Source: Caulobacter sp. NIBR1757
Lineage (GTDB): Bacteria; Pseudomonadota; Alphaproteobacteria; Caulobacterales; Caulobacteraceae
Length of the DNA: 64,000 nucleotides
Reading direction: 5' to 3'
Assembly: GCF_027912495.1 (NCBI RefSeq)
Contig: NZ_CP115463.1
Coordinates: 1,821,501-1,885,500, forward strand
Shown here: positions 44,078-53,806 of the stretch, one piece after another
How positions within the stretch are numbered: position 1 is the stretch's first letter
How the letters are laid out: the number at the start of each line of letters is the position of its first letter
Notes under the pieces: generated by a model
The model's input: the letters and a program-made list of their open reading frames with translations, nothing else
What the model was told of the DNA's origin: nothing
The model's database searches: none
Translations under genes and position numbers: made by a program

Positions 44078-44977
44078 ATGACCCGCGTAGCCTTCATCGG
44101 CGTCGGCAACATGGGCGCTGGCATGGCGTCCAACCAGGTCAAAGCCGGCCGTCATGTCGCCGCCTTTGACCTGTCGGCGGCGGCCCTCGACAAGGCCGTG
44201 GCCCACGGTTGTTCGCCGTCTGCCTCGGTCGCGGAGGCGGTGAAGGATGCGGACATCGTCATCACCATGCTGCCGGCCGGCAAGCATGTGCGCGAGGTCT
44301 ATGAAAAGGACATCTTGCTCAACGCCCCGACCACGGCCCTGCTGATCGACTGCTCGACCATCGATGTCGACAGCGCCCGCGCCGTCGGAGCCATGGCCAA
44401 GGCCGCCGGCTTCCGATTCGGCGACGCGCCGGTCAGCGGCGGCATCATGGCCGCCGAGGGCGGGACCCTGGCCTTCATGGTCGGCTGCGAGGAGGACGAC
44501 TACCCGGCTTACGAAGAGGCTCTCAAACCCATGGCCCGCGCTGTCTTTCACGCGGGCGACCTGGGCTCGGGCCAGGCGGCCAAGATCTGCAACAACATGC
44601 TGCTCGGCGTCTCCATGCTCGGCGTCTGCGAGAGCTTTGCCCTGGCCGAGAAGCTCGGCCTCGATCCGACGAAGTTCTTCGACATCGCCTCGAAGTCGTC
44701 GGGCCAGTGCTGGAGTCTGACCACCTACTGCCCCTGGCCGGGCCCGGTGGAATCGGCGCCGTCCAACCGCGGCTACGAAGGCGGCTTCCTCACCGCCCTG
44801 ATGCTGAAGGACCTGAAGCTTGCCCAGGACGCCGCCTCGAAAGCCGGCGCGACCACCCCGATGGGCAACCAGGCCGAGGCCCTCTACGCCATGTTCGATG
44901 GCCTGGGATTCGGCCAGAAGGACTTCTCGGCCGTCCTGCAACTGATGCGGGGAAAGCTGGACGAGCTCGTCGGATAA
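44078..44977 (+). CDS. mmsB: 3-hydroxyisobutyrate dehydrogenase
   Basis: NAD-dependent oxidation of 3-hydroxyisobutyrate to methylmalonate semialdehyde in valine catabolism; 299 residues. The N-terminal GVGNMGAGMASN motif binds NAD, DAPVSGGIMAAEGGTLAFMVG is the substrate-binding loop, and the catalytic Lys is in GSGQAAKICNNM. An AAGGAG site lies 9 nt before the ATG. The partner methylmalonate-semialdehyde dehydrogenase (mmsA) is not in this window, so the pathway continues elsewhere. Confidence 0.93.
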   Translation: MTRVAFIGVGNMGAGMASNQVKAGRHVAAFDLSAAALDKAVAHGCSPSASVAEAVKDADIVITMLPAGKHVREVYEKDILLNAPTTALLIDCSTIDVDSARAVGAMAKAAGFRFGDAPVSGGIMAAEGGTLAFMVGCEEDDYPAYEEALKPMARAVFHAGDLGSGQAAKICNNMLLGVSMLGVCESFALAEKLGLDPTKFFDIASKSSGQCWSLTTYCPWPGPVESAPSNRGYEGGFLTALMLKDLKLAQDAASKAGATTPMGNQAEALYAMFDGLGFGQKDFSAVLQLMRGKLDELVG

Positions 44978-45136
44978 ACCTGAGAGACGTTCTCACAGGA
45001 CCCGCGACCGTCGGCGGCGTATTCTGCCTCCGTACAAATCCTTAATTGGACAGGTCTCGGTGATGAGGGATAAACCCCACGCCGACAACGAGAAGAAGAG
45101 GGGCCGGGCCTCGGGGCGAGGACCGGACATCGCCAG

Positions 45137-46363
45137 ATGGACTATAAAGCCGCGTTTCGGACCGCCGTGGAGCAGGTTCGTTCTGAAGGTCGCTACCGGG
45201 TGTTCGCCGATCTGAAGCGACACCGTGGAGCCTTCCCGCGCGCCACCTGGACCCGTGACGACGGCAGCTCCAAGGACATCATCGTCTGGTGCTCGAACGA
45301 CTACCTCGGCCAGGGCCAGAACCCGGTCGTGCTCGACGCCATGCACGCGGCCATCGACGCCAACGGTTCCGGCTCGGGCGGCACCCGCAACATCTCCGGC
45401 ACCACCCACCATCACGTCGAACTGGAACGCGAACTCGCCGACCTGCACGGCAAGGACGCGGCCCTGTTGTTCACCTCCGGCTACGTGGCCAATGAGGCGA
45501 CGCTGTCGATCCTCTACAAGGTGCTGCCGGGTCTGATCGTCTTCTCGGACGAACTGAACCACGCCAGCATGATCGCCGGCATCCGCAATGGCGGCGGCGC
45601 CCGGCACATCTTCCGCCACAACGACCTGGAACACCTCGAAAGCCTGCTGATCGACGCCCCGGCCGATGCGCCCAAGCTGATCGCCTTCGAGAGCGTCTAT
45701 TCGATGGACGGCGACATCGCCGACCTGGCCGGCACCGTCGCCCTGGCGAAAAAGTACAACGCCATCACCTACCTCGACGAAGTTCACGCCGTCGGCCTTT
45801 ACGGCCAGCGCGGCGCGGGCGTGGCCGAGCGTGACGGCGTCATGAACGACATCGACATCATCGAAGGCACGCTGGGCAAGGCGTTCGGCGTGATGGGCGG
45901 CTACATCGCCGGCGACATCGAGATGGTCGACGCCATCCGCAGCTTCGCCTCCGGCTTCATCTTCACGACCAGCCTGCCGCCGGCCCTGACCGCCGGCGCC
46001 GCCGCCTCGGTTCGCTGGCTGAAACAGCATCCCGAGGTCCGCGACATCCATCAGGAACGGGCCGAAACCCTCAAGCAGATGTTCCGCGACGCCGGCCTGC
46101 CGGTCATGCCGTCGGTCAGCCACATCGTTCCGGTGATGGTTGGCGACCCCGTGCACTGCAAGATGGTCTCGGACATGCTGCTGGAAGACCACGGCATCTA
46201 CGTCCAGCCGATCAACTACCCGACGGTGCCGCGCGGCACCGAGCGCCTGCGCTTCACGCCCACGCCGTTCCACACCGACGAAATGATGCGCGACCTCGTC
46301 AGGGCTATGGAAAAACTCTGGGCGCACTGCAATATTGCGCGCCTTGGCGGCGTGGCCGCCTAA
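45137..46363 (+). CDS. hemA: 5-aminolevulinate synthase
   Basis: PLP-dependent condensation of glycine and succinyl-CoA to 5-aminolevulinate, the entry step of haem synthesis in alphaproteobacteria (C4/Shemin route); 408 residues. The PLP lysine is in [18 protein letters not shown] near residue 248; other landmarks are [30 protein letters not shown] and [13 protein letters not shown]. The gap upstream (44978-45136) should hold the promoter; a TGAGA/TCTCA inverted repeat lies at 44982-44996 and may be an mmsB terminator stem. Confidence 0.95.
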   Translation: MDYKAAFRTAVEQVRSEGRYRVFADLKRHRGAFPRATWTRDDGSSKDIIVWCSNDYLGQGQNPVVLDAMHAAIDANGSGSGGTRNISGTTHHHVELERELADLHGKDAALLFTSGYVANEATLSILYKVLPGLIVFSDELNHASMIAGIRNGGGARHIFRHNDLEHLESLLIDAPADAPKLIAFESVYSMDGDIADLAGTVALAKKYNAITYLDEVHAVGLYGQRGAGVAERDGVMNDIDIIEGTLGKAFGVMGGYIAGDIEMVDAIRSFASGFIFTTSLPPALTAGAAASVRWLKQHPEVRDIHQERAETLKQMFRDAGLPVMPSVSHIVPVMVGDPVHCKMVSDMLLEDHGIYVQPINYPTVPRGTERLRFTPTPFHTDEMMRDLVRAMEKLWAHCNIARLGGVAA

Positions 46364-46368
46364 GGGAG

Positions 46369-46803
46369 CTACTTCCGCCGCACACCTTTTCCGAGCCCGA
46401 TCTTCTTGGCGAAATCAGAGCGTCGCTCGGCGTAGGCCGGCGCGACCATCGGGTATTCCGGCGGCAGACCCCACTTGCGGCGATAGTCTTCCGGCGACAG
46501 ATCGTAGCGCGCCCGCAGGTAGCGCTTCAGCATGGTCAGCCGTTTGCCGTCCTCAAGACAGACGATGTAGTCGTGCTGCACCGACCGGCCGATCGGCACC
46601 GCCGGCTTCTGCTTGGCCGCTGGCGGCGCCGGGGCGACCTCGGCGCTCTCCAGGCCTTTCAGCGTCTGATGCACGCTTCGAATCAAATCGGGCAGGGCGG
46701 TGGCGTTCACCTGGTTGCGCGTCACATAGGCGGAGACAATGTCCGAGCCCAGTTGCAGCAACTCCGTGTCCGACGATCCCAGCGGGCGGGTGGAGTCGGC
46801 CAT
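46369..46803 (-). CDS. MucR/Ros-family transcriptional regulator
   Basis: DNA-binding regulator of 144 residues of the MucR/Ros prokaryotic zinc-finger family, which controls surface polysaccharide, motility and cell-cycle genes in alphaproteobacteria. The C-terminal signature LSPEDYRRKWGLPPEYPMVAPAYAERRS is intact. In the finger region VCLEDGKRLTMLKRYLRARYDLS only one Cys is present, and the usual ligand histidines are replaced by Tyr and Arg/Tyr, so a zinc-independent fold is likely. ATG 46803 is chosen over a TTG at 46827. It diverges from glyA. Confidence 0.88.
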   Translation of the reverse strand: MADSTRPLGSSDTELLQLGSDIVSAYVTRNQVNATALPDLIRSVHQTLKGLESAEVAPAPPAAKQKPAVPIGRSVQHDYIVCLEDGKRLTMLKRYLRARYDLSPEDYRRKWGLPPEYPMVAPAYAERRSDFAKKIGLGKGVRRK

Positions 46804-46965
46804 GGCTTCAAAACCTTTCAAACTCAACGACTAACGGAACTTGCCGCCCCTTTTCGAGCGGCTTGGCAAGGCGAACGTCTCGCCGCCCCGCCGGTTCCGA
46901 TTGATCCCCCCGCTTCCAACCCTTAACAGGGCGCGACCCCGCGCCCGTTGCCGCCGGAGAGACCC

Positions 46966-48255
46966 ATGACCGCCCACACCAAAGTTGCTCCCGCCTTCTT
47001 CGGCGCCGATCTGGCCCAAGCCGATCCGGACATCGCCAAAGCCATCGATTTCGAGCTGACCCGGCAACGGGACCAGATCGAGCTGATCGCCTCCGAGAAC
47101 ATCGTCTCCAGGGCCGTGCTGCAGGCCCAGGGTTCGATCCTGACCAACAAGTACGCCGAGGGGTATCCGGGCAAGCGCTACTACGGCGGCTGCGAATACG
47201 TCGACGTCATCGAGCAGATCGCCATCGACCGCGCCAAAGAGCTGTTCGGCGCCGCCTACGCCAACGTCCAGCCGCACTCGGGCAGCCAAGCCAACCAGGC
47301 GGTGTTCATGGCCCTGCTCAAGCCGGGTGACACCTTCATGGGCATGGACCTGGCGGCCGGCGGCCACCTGACCCACGGCAGCCCGGCCAACCAGTCCGGC
47401 AAATGGTTCAAGCCGGTCAGCTACTCTGTGCGTCAGCAGGACCAGCTGATCGATTATGATCAGGTCGCCGAAGTCGCCGCCGCCGAGAAGCCCAAGCTGA
47501 TTATCGCCGGCGGCAGCGCCTATAGCCGCGTCATCGATTTCGCCCGCTTCCGCGAGATCGCCGACAGCATCGGCGCCTACCTGATGGTCGACATGGCCCA
47601 CTTTGCGGGTCTCGTCGCCGGCGGCCACTATCCCAGCCCGGTGCCGCACGCCCATGTGGTCACCACCACCACCCACAAGACCCTGCGCGGCCCGCGCGGC
47701 GGCCTGATCCTCAGCAACGATGTGGATCTGGGCAAGAAGTTCAACAGCGCCATCTTCCCCGGCATCCAGGGCGGCCCGCTGGAGCATGTCATCGCCGCCA
47801 AGGCGGTGGCGTTCGGCGAGGCGCTGCAGCCGTCCTTCAAGGACTACGGCGCCCAGATCATCGCCAATGCCGTCGCCCTGTCCGACGGCCTGCAGTCGGC
47901 GGGCCTGAACATCGTTTCGGGCGGCACCGACAGCCACGTCATGCTGGTCGACCTGCGGCCCAAGAACGTCACCGGCGCCCTGGCGGAGAAGGCGCTGGAA
48001 CGCGCCCACATCACCACCAACAAGAACGGCATTCCCTTCGACCCGCTGCCGCCGACCAAGACCTCGGGCATCCGCGTCGGCACCCCGGCCGGCACCACCC
48101 GCGGGTTCGGCGAGGGAGAATTCCGTCAGATCGGCAAGTGGATCGGTGAAGTTCTTGACGGCCTGTCGGGCAATGAAGCCGGCGATCCGGCCGTCGAGGC
48201 CCGGGTTCGCGAAGAGGTCATCGCATTGACGAAACGCTTCCCGATCTACAACTAG
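46966..48255 (+). CDS. glyA: Serine hydroxymethyltransferase
   Basis: PLP enzyme interconverting serine and glycine and charging tetrahydrofolate with one-carbon units; 429 residues. The PLP lysine is in [15 protein letters not shown] near residue 230; other landmarks are [29 protein letters not shown] and [14 protein letters not shown] 46966 follows CGGAGAGACCC and is the family start; an upstream in-frame start at 46948 is weaker. It lies just upstream of nrdR and the rib genes on the same strand and may share their transcript. Confidence 0.95.
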   Translation: MTAHTKVAPAFFGADLAQADPDIAKAIDFELTRQRDQIELIASENIVSRAVLQAQGSILTNKYAEGYPGKRYYGGCEYVDVIEQIAIDRAKELFGAAYANVQPHSGSQANQAVFMALLKPGDTFMGMDLAAGGHLTHGSPANQSGKWFKPVSYSVRQQDQLIDYDQVAEVAAAEKPKLIIAGGSAYSRVIDFARFREIADSIGAYLMVDMAHFAGLVAGGHYPSPVPHAHVVTTTTHKTLRGPRGGLILSNDVDLGKKFNSAIFPGIQGGPLEHVIAAKAVAFGEALQPSFKDYGAQIIANAVALSDGLQSAGLNIVSGGTDSHVMLVDLRPKNVTGALAEKALERAHITTNKNGIPFDPLPPTKTSGIRVGTPAGTTRGFGEGEFRQIGKWIGEVLDGLSGNEAGDPAVEARVREEVIALTKRFPIYN

Positions 48256-48285
48256 TAGGTCGAAGCCCACCGGAGGGGCCAAATC

Positions 48286-48753
48286 ATGCGTTGCCCGTTC
48301 TGTGGACACATGGAAAGCCAGGTCAAGGACAGCCGCCCGTCGGAAGACGGCGCGGCCATCCGCCGTCGCCGCCTCTGCCCCGAATGCGGCGGCCGCTTCA
48401 CGACCTTCGAACGCGTGCAGCTGCGCGAACTGACCATCCTCAAGCGCTCCGGCCGCCGCTCGCCCTTCGACCGCGAGAAGCTGGTCCGTTCGATCGCCAT
48501 CGCCACCCGCAAGCGCCCGATCGATGCCGAACGGGTCGATCGCATGGTCAACGGCATCGTCCGCCAGTTGGAGAGCATGGGCGAAACCGAACTGCCCAGC
48601 AGCGCTGTGGGCGAGATGGTCATGAAGGCGCTCAAGAGCCTCGATGACGTCGCCTACGTTCGCTACGCCTCGGTCTACCGGGACTTCCGGCACACCGACG
48701 ACTTCGCGAAGTTCCTCTCCGACGAGGGGCTGAACGAGGAAGCCGAGGACTAG
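48286..48753 (+). CDS. nrdR: Transcriptional repressor NrdR
   Basis: A 155-residue ATP/dATP-binding repressor of ribonucleotide reductase genes. It has an N-terminal zinc ribbon (CPFC at residues 3-6 and CPEC near 31-34) followed by the ATP-cone domain ([20 protein letters not shown]-like stretch, here [20 protein letters not shown]). Length and motifs are normal. It sits between glyA and the riboflavin genes, a conserved alphaproteobacterial arrangement; here a 121-bp palindromic element begins 16 bp after its stop. Confidence 0.95.
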   Translation: MRCPFCGHMESQVKDSRPSEDGAAIRRRRLCPECGGRFTTFERVQLRELTILKRSGRRSPFDREKLVRSIAIATRKRPIDAERVDRMVNGIVRQLESMGETELPSSAVGEMVMKALKSLDDVAYVRYASVYRDFRHTDDFAKFLSDEGLNEEAED

Positions 48754-48769
48754 GCCCCACTCCCAAATT

Positions 48770-48890
48770 CCGATCATCCCGACGAAAGTCGGGAACCAGT
48801 GTCCACCGGCGGAGCCGAGGCAGGCTCAAATCAGAGCCGAACCCTTCAGCAGTTTGCTAGCTGGGTCCCGACTTTCGTCGGGATGATCGG
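48770..48890. repeat. 121-bp palindromic intergenic element, copy 1
   Basis: The 30-bp terminal inverted repeats at 48770-48799 and 48861-48890 match at 29 of 30 positions. Each arm also holds a small hairpin, CCCGAC-GAAA-GTCGGG. The 61-bp centre has no coding sign. A second copy of exactly the same total length lies at 53294-53414, with nearly identical arms and a clearly related but diverged centre. The design resembles REP/BIME or MITE elements. It sits between nrdR and the ribD-like gene. Confidence 0.85.
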
Positions 48891-48907
48891 AGGGGTAGAG
48901 GAAGCGG

Positions 48908-49606
48908 ATGCGCGTCACCCTGAAACTGGCCACCTCCCTCGACGGCCGCATTGCGACCGCCTCGGGCGAGAGCCGCTGGATCACCGGTCCTGCGGCGCGC
49001 GAGGAGGTGCATCGGCTGCGCGCCATGCACCAGGCCATCCTGGTCGGGGTCGAGACCGCCATTGCCGACGATCCGGAGCTCACCGTCCGCCTGCCGGGTT
49101 TTGTCGGCCTGCAGCCGGCGCGGGTCGTGCTCGACAGCCGCCAGCGGCTGCCGTCGAATCTGAAGCTGGTCCATGAGGCCAACCGCCTCGACACCGTCGT
49201 CATTTCCACCACCGATCCAAACAAGCGTTTGACTGACGCTGGGGTCACCGTGCTCAAGGTTGGACAACAGGATGGGCGACCCCATCTTCGCGAGGCGCTG
49301 GACGCTCTGTCCGACTGGTTGCTTTGGAAGATTACTGAGCGGCTGCCGACGGCGCTGCCGGAAAACTACGAAGGCTTTACCCCGTCGCTGTTCATCGAAG
49401 GCGGCGGGCAGGTGGCGGCCAGTTTCCTCAAAAGCGGACTGGTCGACGCCATCGAATGGTTCCGGGCGCCCATCGTGCTCGGCGACGAAGGCCGGCCGGC
49501 GGTCGGCGAGTTTGTGCTGAACCGGCTGGCTGATGCGCCGCGGTTCAAACGGGTTGCGGTCCACGAGGTCGGCGACGACCTGTGGGAGCGGTACGAAAGG
49601 CTCTGA
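48908..49606 (+). CDS. RibD-type reductase without deaminase domain
   Basis: Predicted 5-amino-6-(5-phosphoribosylamino)uracil reductase of riboflavin synthesis, 232 residues. It begins directly with the reductase domain (MRVTLKLATSLDGRIATASGESRWITG) and runs to its normal end, including SLFIEGGGQVAASFLKSGLVDAIEWFRAP. The roughly 140-residue N-terminal cytidine-deaminase-like domain with its zinc motifs, present in usual RibD, is absent, and no remnant lies between nrdR and this start. It is followed by ribE, ribBA and ribH, so the pathway role is well supported. Confidence 0.85.
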   Translation: MRVTLKLATSLDGRIATASGESRWITGPAAREEVHRLRAMHQAILVGVETAIADDPELTVRLPGFVGLQPARVVLDSRQRLPSNLKLVHEANRLDTVVISTTDPNKRLTDAGVTVLKVGQQDGRPHLREALDALSDWLLWKITERLPTALPENYEGFTPSLFIEGGGQVAASFLKSGLVDAIEWFRAPIVLGDEGRPAVGEFVLNRLADAPRFKRVAVHEVGDDLWERYERL

Positions 49607-49607
49607 T

Positions 49608-50201
49608 ATGTTCACCGGGATCGTCACAGACGTCGGCCGGGTCCGCTCGGTCCGGCAGACCAATCGCGACCGCAGGTACGAGATCGAGACCGCGTACGAC
49701 GTCGCCTCCATCGACATGGGCGCTTCGATCAGCCACGCCGGCTGCTGCCTGACCGTGGTCGAGAAGGGCGATACCTGGTTCGCCGTCGAGGTTTCGGCCG
49801 AGACCCTGGCCCACACCACGCTCGGCGGGTGGGAGGAGGGCCACCGGGTCAACCTCGAGCGCGCCGCGCGGCTCGGCGACGAGATGGGCGGCCACGTCGT
49901 CTCGGGTCACGTCGACGGCGTCGGCGAGGTGCTCTCCATCGAGCCGGAGGGCGGCTCGCACCGCTACCGCATCCGCGCGCCGCGTCCGCTGCACCGGCTG
50001 ATCGCCCCCAAGGGTTCGATTTCCGTCGAGGGCGTCTCATTGACCGTCAATGAGGTCGAGGACGACGTCTTCGGCCTCAACATCATTCCCCACACCTGGG
50101 ATGTGACCACCCTGGGCGAGCTGAAACCGGGCTCGAAGGTCAATCTCGAGATCGACATGCTGGCGCGATACCTCGCGCGGTGGCAGGAGACCGCCTCATG
50201 A
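49608..50201 (+). CDS. ribE: Riboflavin synthase, alpha chain
   Basis: Dismutation of two 6,7-dimethyl-8-ribityllumazine molecules to riboflavin; 197 residues. It has the two-fold lumazine-binding repeat: MFTGIVTDVGRVRSV at the start with VSHAGCCLTVV-like (ISHAGCCLTVVEKGD), and the second repeat GHVVSGHVDGVGEVLSIEPEGG with GSISVEGVSLTVNEVEDD. ATG 49608 is one base after the ribD stop and is the invariant MFTG start. Its end overlaps ribBA as ATGA. Confidence 0.95.
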   Translation: MFTGIVTDVGRVRSVRQTNRDRRYEIETAYDVASIDMGASISHAGCCLTVVEKGDTWFAVEVSAETLAHTTLGGWEEGHRVNLERAARLGDEMGGHVVSGHVDGVGEVLSIEPEGGSHRYRIRAPRPLHRLIAPKGSISVEGVSLTVNEVEDDVFGLNIIPHTWDVTTLGELKPGSKVNLEIDMLARYLARWQETAS

Positions 50202-51319
50202 GCCACGACACCCCCATCTCGCCGATCGAGGATATCATCGAGGACGCCCGCAACGGCCGTCCCTACATCCTCGTCGATGCCGAGGACCGCGAGAACGAGG
50301 GCGATGTCATCATCCCCGCCCAGTTCGCGACGCCCGAGCAGATCAACTTCATGGCCCGCTTCGCGCGCGGCCTGATCTGCCTCTCGATCACCAACGACCG
50401 CGCCAAGGCCCTGCGCCTGCCGCCCATGGCCGCCGACAACCGCGAGAGCATGCAGACGGCCTTCACGGTTTCAATCGAAGCTAAGGAAGGCGTCACCACC
50501 GGCATCTCGGCCCACGACCGGTCGCACACCGTCGCCGTCGCCATCGACCCGACCAAGGGCGTCGATGACATCGTCACCCCGGGCCACGTCTTCCCGCTGG
50601 TCGCCAAGGACGGCGGCGTGCTGGTCCGCGCCGGTCACACCGAAGCCGCCGTGGATATCTCCCGCCTGGCGGGCCTCAACCCTGCCGGCGTCATCTGCGA
50701 GATCATGAATGACGACGGCACCATGGCCCGCCTGCCGCAGCTGGTCGCCTTCGCCCAGCTGCATGGCCTGAAGATCGGCACCATCGCCGACCTGATCGCC
50801 TACCGCCGCCGCAACGAGCGCCAGGTGGAGCGGGCCCTGGAGCGGCCGTTCGTCTCCAATTTCGGCGGCGAATTCCGCATGATCGTCTACCGCAACAGCA
50901 TCGACAGATGCGAGCATTTGGCCTTGGTGAAGGGCAAGATCGACGCCGATCACCCCACGCTGGTGCGCATGCACCAGGTCGACATGGCCGCCGACATGCT
51001 GGGCGCGCTCGGCGCCCGCACCGACTACATCCCCTCGGCGCTCAAGGCGATCGGCGGGCATGACGGCCCCGGCGTGGCGGTGTTCATCCGCGATCCCAAC
51101 CCGGCCTGGCTAAGCGAGCGCTACGGCGTCGATACCGAGGCCGGCAGTCAATATCGAAACAACGCCTTGCGCGACTATGGCGTCGGGGCGCAAATCCTCC
51201 TCGATCTCGGCGTACGCGAGATGATCCTCTTGACCTCCAGCCCGTTCAAGCCGGCGGCGCTCGAGGGCTATGGACTGAAGATCGTCGGGCGCGCCCCGAT
51301 CACCGGAGAGAGTGAATGA
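50198..51319 (+). CDS. ribBA: RibBA with intact DHBP synthase and degenerate GTP cyclohydrolase II domain
   Basis: A 373-residue fusion. The N-terminal domain (about 8-210) makes 3,4-dihydroxy-2-butanone 4-phosphate for riboflavin synthesis and looks complete: [32 protein letters not shown] and ICEIMNDDG. The C-terminal domain (about 215-373) has the GTP cyclohydrolase II fold, but the region that should hold the zinc Cys triad reads [19 protein letters not shown] with no cysteine. GTP cyclohydrolase II activity is therefore unlikely here. ATG 50198 overlaps ribE by ATGA. Confidence 0.92.
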   Translation: MSHDTPISPIEDIIEDARNGRPYILVDAEDRENEGDVIIPAQFATPEQINFMARFARGLICLSITNDRAKALRLPPMAADNRESMQTAFTVSIEAKEGVTTGISAHDRSHTVAVAIDPTKGVDDIVTPGHVFPLVAKDGGVLVRAGHTEAAVDISRLAGLNPAGVICEIMNDDGTMARLPQLVAFAQLHGLKIGTIADLIAYRRRNERQVERALERPFVSNFGGEFRMIVYRNSIDRCEHLALVKGKIDADHPTLVRMHQVDMAADMLGALGARTDYIPSALKAIGGHDGPGVAVFIRDPNPAWLSERYGVDTEAGSQYRNNALRDYGVGAQILLDLGVREMILLTSSPFKPAALEGYGLKIVGRAPITGESE

Positions 51320-51780
51320 TTGACGACCCCGTCCGCATCCTGATCGTCGAGGGACGCTTCTACAACGATCTGTCCGACGAGCTGCTGCGCGGGGCGACCG
51401 ACGCCATCACCGCGTTCGGCGCCGAGTATGACGTCATCACCGTGCCGGGCGCGCTGGAGATCCCGGGCGTCATCGCTATCGCCGACGAGGGCGGCCGCCG
51501 CCCGGCCGGCGTGCGCTATGACGGCTATGTGGCGCTGGGCGTGGTCATCCGCGGCGAGACCTATCACTTCGAGATCGTTTCGAATGAAAGCTGCCGGGGC
51601 GTCATGGACCTGACCCTCAAGGGCCTGCCGATCGGCAACGGCATCCTGACGGTCGAGGACGAGGAACAGGCCTGGGCCCGCGCCCGCGTTTCCGAGGGCG
51701 ACAAGGGCGGCGGCGCGGCCCGCGCCGCGCTCGATGTGCTGAGCCACAAGCGCCGCCTGCTGGGGGGAGCCGGCCGATGA
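51316..51780 (+). CDS. ribH: 6,7-dimethyl-8-ribityllumazine synthase
   Basis: Joins 5-amino-6-ribitylaminouracil with the butanone phosphate from RibBA to give lumazine, the riboflavin synthase substrate; 154 residues. Typical segments are [28 protein letters not shown] and [26 protein letters not shown]. It overlaps ribBA and nusB by 4 bp each (ATGA), the tight packing of a coupled operon. It should assemble as pentamers or a capsid-like shell. Confidence 0.95.
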   Translation: MIDDPVRILIVEGRFYNDLSDELLRGATDAITAFGAEYDVITVPGALEIPGVIAIADEGGRRPAGVRYDGYVALGVVIRGETYHFEIVSNESCRGVMDLTLKGLPIGNGILTVEDEEQAWARARVSEGDKGGGAARAALDVLSHKRRLLGGAGR

Positions 51781-52313
51781 GCGACGAACCCAAACCCGCC
51801 TCCCTGGCCGAGGCCTTCGACAAGCTCCAGAAGCTGGCCGAGGAAAAACCCGTGGCCAACCTGAGCGCCAAGCAGCGCCGGGCCCGCACCGTCTCGCGCC
51901 TGGCCGCCGTCCAGGCCCTGTACCAGATGGAAATGACCGGGGCCGGCGTCGAGGCCGTCATCCGGGAATTCAGCGACCACCGCTTCGACCGCGACATCGA
52001 GGGCGAACTGCTGGCCCAGGCCGACGAGGACTTCTTCGCCGACCTGATCCGGGGCGCGGTCGGCGAGCAGGCCGACATCGACAAGGCGGTCATCGCCCGT
52101 CTGGCCTCCAACTGGAAGCTCGACCGCCTCGACGCCACCGCCCGCGCCATCCTGCGGGCCGGCGCCTGGGAGCTGATGCGCCGCCCCGACGTGCCGCTGG
52201 AAGTGGCCATCGACGAATACGTCGAGATCGCCAAGTCCTTCTTCGAGGGGCCGGAACCGGGCTTCATCAACGGCGCGCTGGACGGGATCGCCAAGGATGC
52301 CAAGCGCACCTGA
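51777..52313 (+). CDS. nusB: Transcription antitermination factor NusB
   Basis: RNA-binding helical protein of the rRNA antitermination complex, with NusE and boxA RNA; 178 residues. The N-terminal extension (about 40 residues, acidic and basic) precedes the NusB fold: [19 protein letters not shown], the central helices, and the terminal [34 protein letters not shown] signature. It overlaps ribH (ATGA) and thiL (17 bp), a conserved ribH-nusB-thiL order. Confidence 0.95.
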   Translation: MSDEPKPASLAEAFDKLQKLAEEKPVANLSAKQRRARTVSRLAAVQALYQMEMTGAGVEAVIREFSDHRFDRDIEGELLAQADEDFFADLIRGAVGEQADIDKAVIARLASNWKLDRLDATARAILRAGAWELMRRPDVPLEVAIDEYVEIAKSFFEGPEPGFINGALDGIAKDAKRT

Positions 52314-53274
52314 TCCAGACGGGCAGGGGGAATTCGACTGGATCGAACGCCTCCTCCGCCCGCTTACCCTGGGCGCACCGGGCGCTCTGGACCTGCTCGA
52401 CGATGCCGCCGTCATCCGCCCGCGCGAGGGCCACGACCTGGTCGTCACCAAGGACGCCATGGTCGCCGGCGTTCACTTCCTGCCCGATGACCCGCTCGAC
52501 ACGGTGGCCCGCAAGCTCCTGGCCGTGAACCTCTCCGACCTCGCCGCCAAGGGCGCCGAGCCGATCGGCTACGTCCTGTCGGTCGCCTGGCCGAAGGACA
52601 CCCCCTGGTCCGCCAAGGTGCTGTTTACCGAAGGGCTTGCCCAGGCCGGCCGCGACTGGCGCCTGCCCCTTCTCGGCGGCGACACGGTCTCCACCCCCGG
52701 GCCGCTGACGGTGACCGCCACACTGATGGGCGAGGTCCCCACCGGCGGCATAGTCCTGCGGCGCACGGCGCGGCCCGGCGACCTGCTGATGGTCAGCGGG
52801 CCCATCGGCGACGGCTGGCTTGGCTTGCAGGCGGCGCGGGGGATGATTGCGGATCCGGACGGTGTGCTGGCCGCGCGTTATCGCACGCCCATGCCCCGCC
52901 TCGACCTCATCGGAACCCTCCGCCAGTTCGCGCGGGCCAGCGCGGATGTCTCGGACGGCTTGCTGGCCGATGCCGGGCGGATCGCGATCGCCAGCGGCCT
53001 GGGGGTCGAGGTGGCGCTGGATCAGATGCCGCTGTCGCCGGAAGCGGCGGCCTGGCTGGCCTTGCAGGCCGATGAGGTCACGGCCCGTCTGGCGCTGGCC
53101 ACCGGCGGCGACGACTATCAGATCGTCTGCTCAGTCGATCCGGCCGAGCGGCCGGCCCTGCACGCGGCCGAGGCCGGACTGGTAACCGTCGGCCGGTTCA
53201 AGCTGGGGCAGGGGGTTGGTGCGACGTTCAACGGCCATCCGGTCGAGCCCCAGCGTTTGGGCTGGACTCACTAG
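52297..53274 (+). CDS. thiL: Thiamine-monophosphate kinase
   Basis: Phosphorylates thiamine monophosphate to thiamine pyrophosphate with ATP; 325 residues of the PurM/ThiL fold. Motifs are [26 protein letters not shown] with the metal aspartates, [24 protein letters not shown] and [14 protein letters not shown]. The start at 52297 lies inside nusB, consistent with coupling. It ends the rib-nusB-thiL transcript; a palindromic element begins 19 bp after its stop. Confidence 0.93.
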   Translation: MPSAPDPDGQGEFDWIERLLRPLTLGAPGALDLLDDAAVIRPREGHDLVVTKDAMVAGVHFLPDDPLDTVARKLLAVNLSDLAAKGAEPIGYVLSVAWPKDTPWSAKVLFTEGLAQAGRDWRLPLLGGDTVSTPGPLTVTATLMGEVPTGGIVLRRTARPGDLLMVSGPIGDGWLGLQAARGMIADPDGVLAARYRTPMPRLDLIGTLRQFARASADVSDGLLADAGRIAIASGLGVEVALDQMPLSPEAAAWLALQADEVTARLALATGGDDYQIVCSVDPAERPALHAAEAGLVTVGRFKLGQGVGATFNGHPVEPQRLGWTH

Positions 53275-53293
53275 CCCGCCCATCCTCAAAAAT

Positions 53294-53414
53294 CCGACTA
53301 TCCCGACGAAAGTCGGGACCCAGTGTCCACCAGCGGAGCAGACGTTGGCGCTGATCAGAGCCGAATCCACAAGCTGCTTGCCAGCTGGGTCCCGACTTTC
53401 GTCGGGATGGTCGG
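53294..53414. repeat. 121-bp palindromic intergenic element, copy 2
   Basis: Second copy of the element at 48770-48890, with the same total length and 30-bp arms at 53294-53323 and 53385-53414 (29 of 30 paired). The arms differ from copy 1 at only a few positions; the 61-bp centre is recognisably related (TGTCCACC start, a shared TCAGAGCCGAA). It follows thiL, so the two copies bracket the ribD-ribE-ribBA-ribH-nusB-thiL block. Confidence 0.85.
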
Positions 53415-53458
53415 AATTATTTGTTGCGGATTTGTTCTAGTTTGAGCCATGCTCAGCC

Positions 53459-53806
53459 ATGGCCTTTTTCTGCTACATCGTGGCAAGTGGTCGGAACGGC
53501 ACGCTCTACGTCGGTCAGACCGACGACCTCACGGTCCGCATCAGCCAGCATAAGCAAAAACTCACGCCGGGCTTCACATCCAGGTACGGCTGCGACCAGC
53601 TCGTCTGGTTCTGCGCCTACGACACCCGCGAAGCGGCCGTTCAACAGGAGCGCCGCCTCAAGGAATGGCGGCGCGAATGGAAGCCCAAGCTCATCGAAAC
53701 CTCCAATCCCGACTGGCGCGACCTTTATTGGGAGGCCTGCGGCATCCACGACCCGTCCAAACCCTACGTCATCGCCGGCCTCAATCTCTCCGAAACCCGC
53801 CCTTAA
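53459..53806 (+). CDS. GIY-YIG nuclease family protein
   Basis: A 115-residue stand-alone GIY-YIG domain of the UPF0213/YhbQ type. CYIVASGRNGTLYVGQTDDL carries the variant of the two signature tripeptides (YIV and YVG), followed by the conserved Arg in VRISQHK and the Glu in AVQQERRLKEWRREWK. Small stand-alone members are probably DNA-processing nucleases of unknown role. It follows the palindromic element, and no partner gene is adjacent. Confidence 0.85.
   Translation: MAFFCYIVASGRNGTLYVGQTDDLTVRISQHKQKLTPGFTSRYGCDQLVWFCAYDTREAAVQQERRLKEWRREWKPKLIETSNPDWRDLYWEACGIHDPSKPYVIAGLNLSETRP

Noticed and set aside
48754-48907. Possible FMN riboswitch upstream of the rib genes
   Set aside because: The gap is filled by the 121-bp palindrome; none of the conserved RFN-element segments could be recognised.
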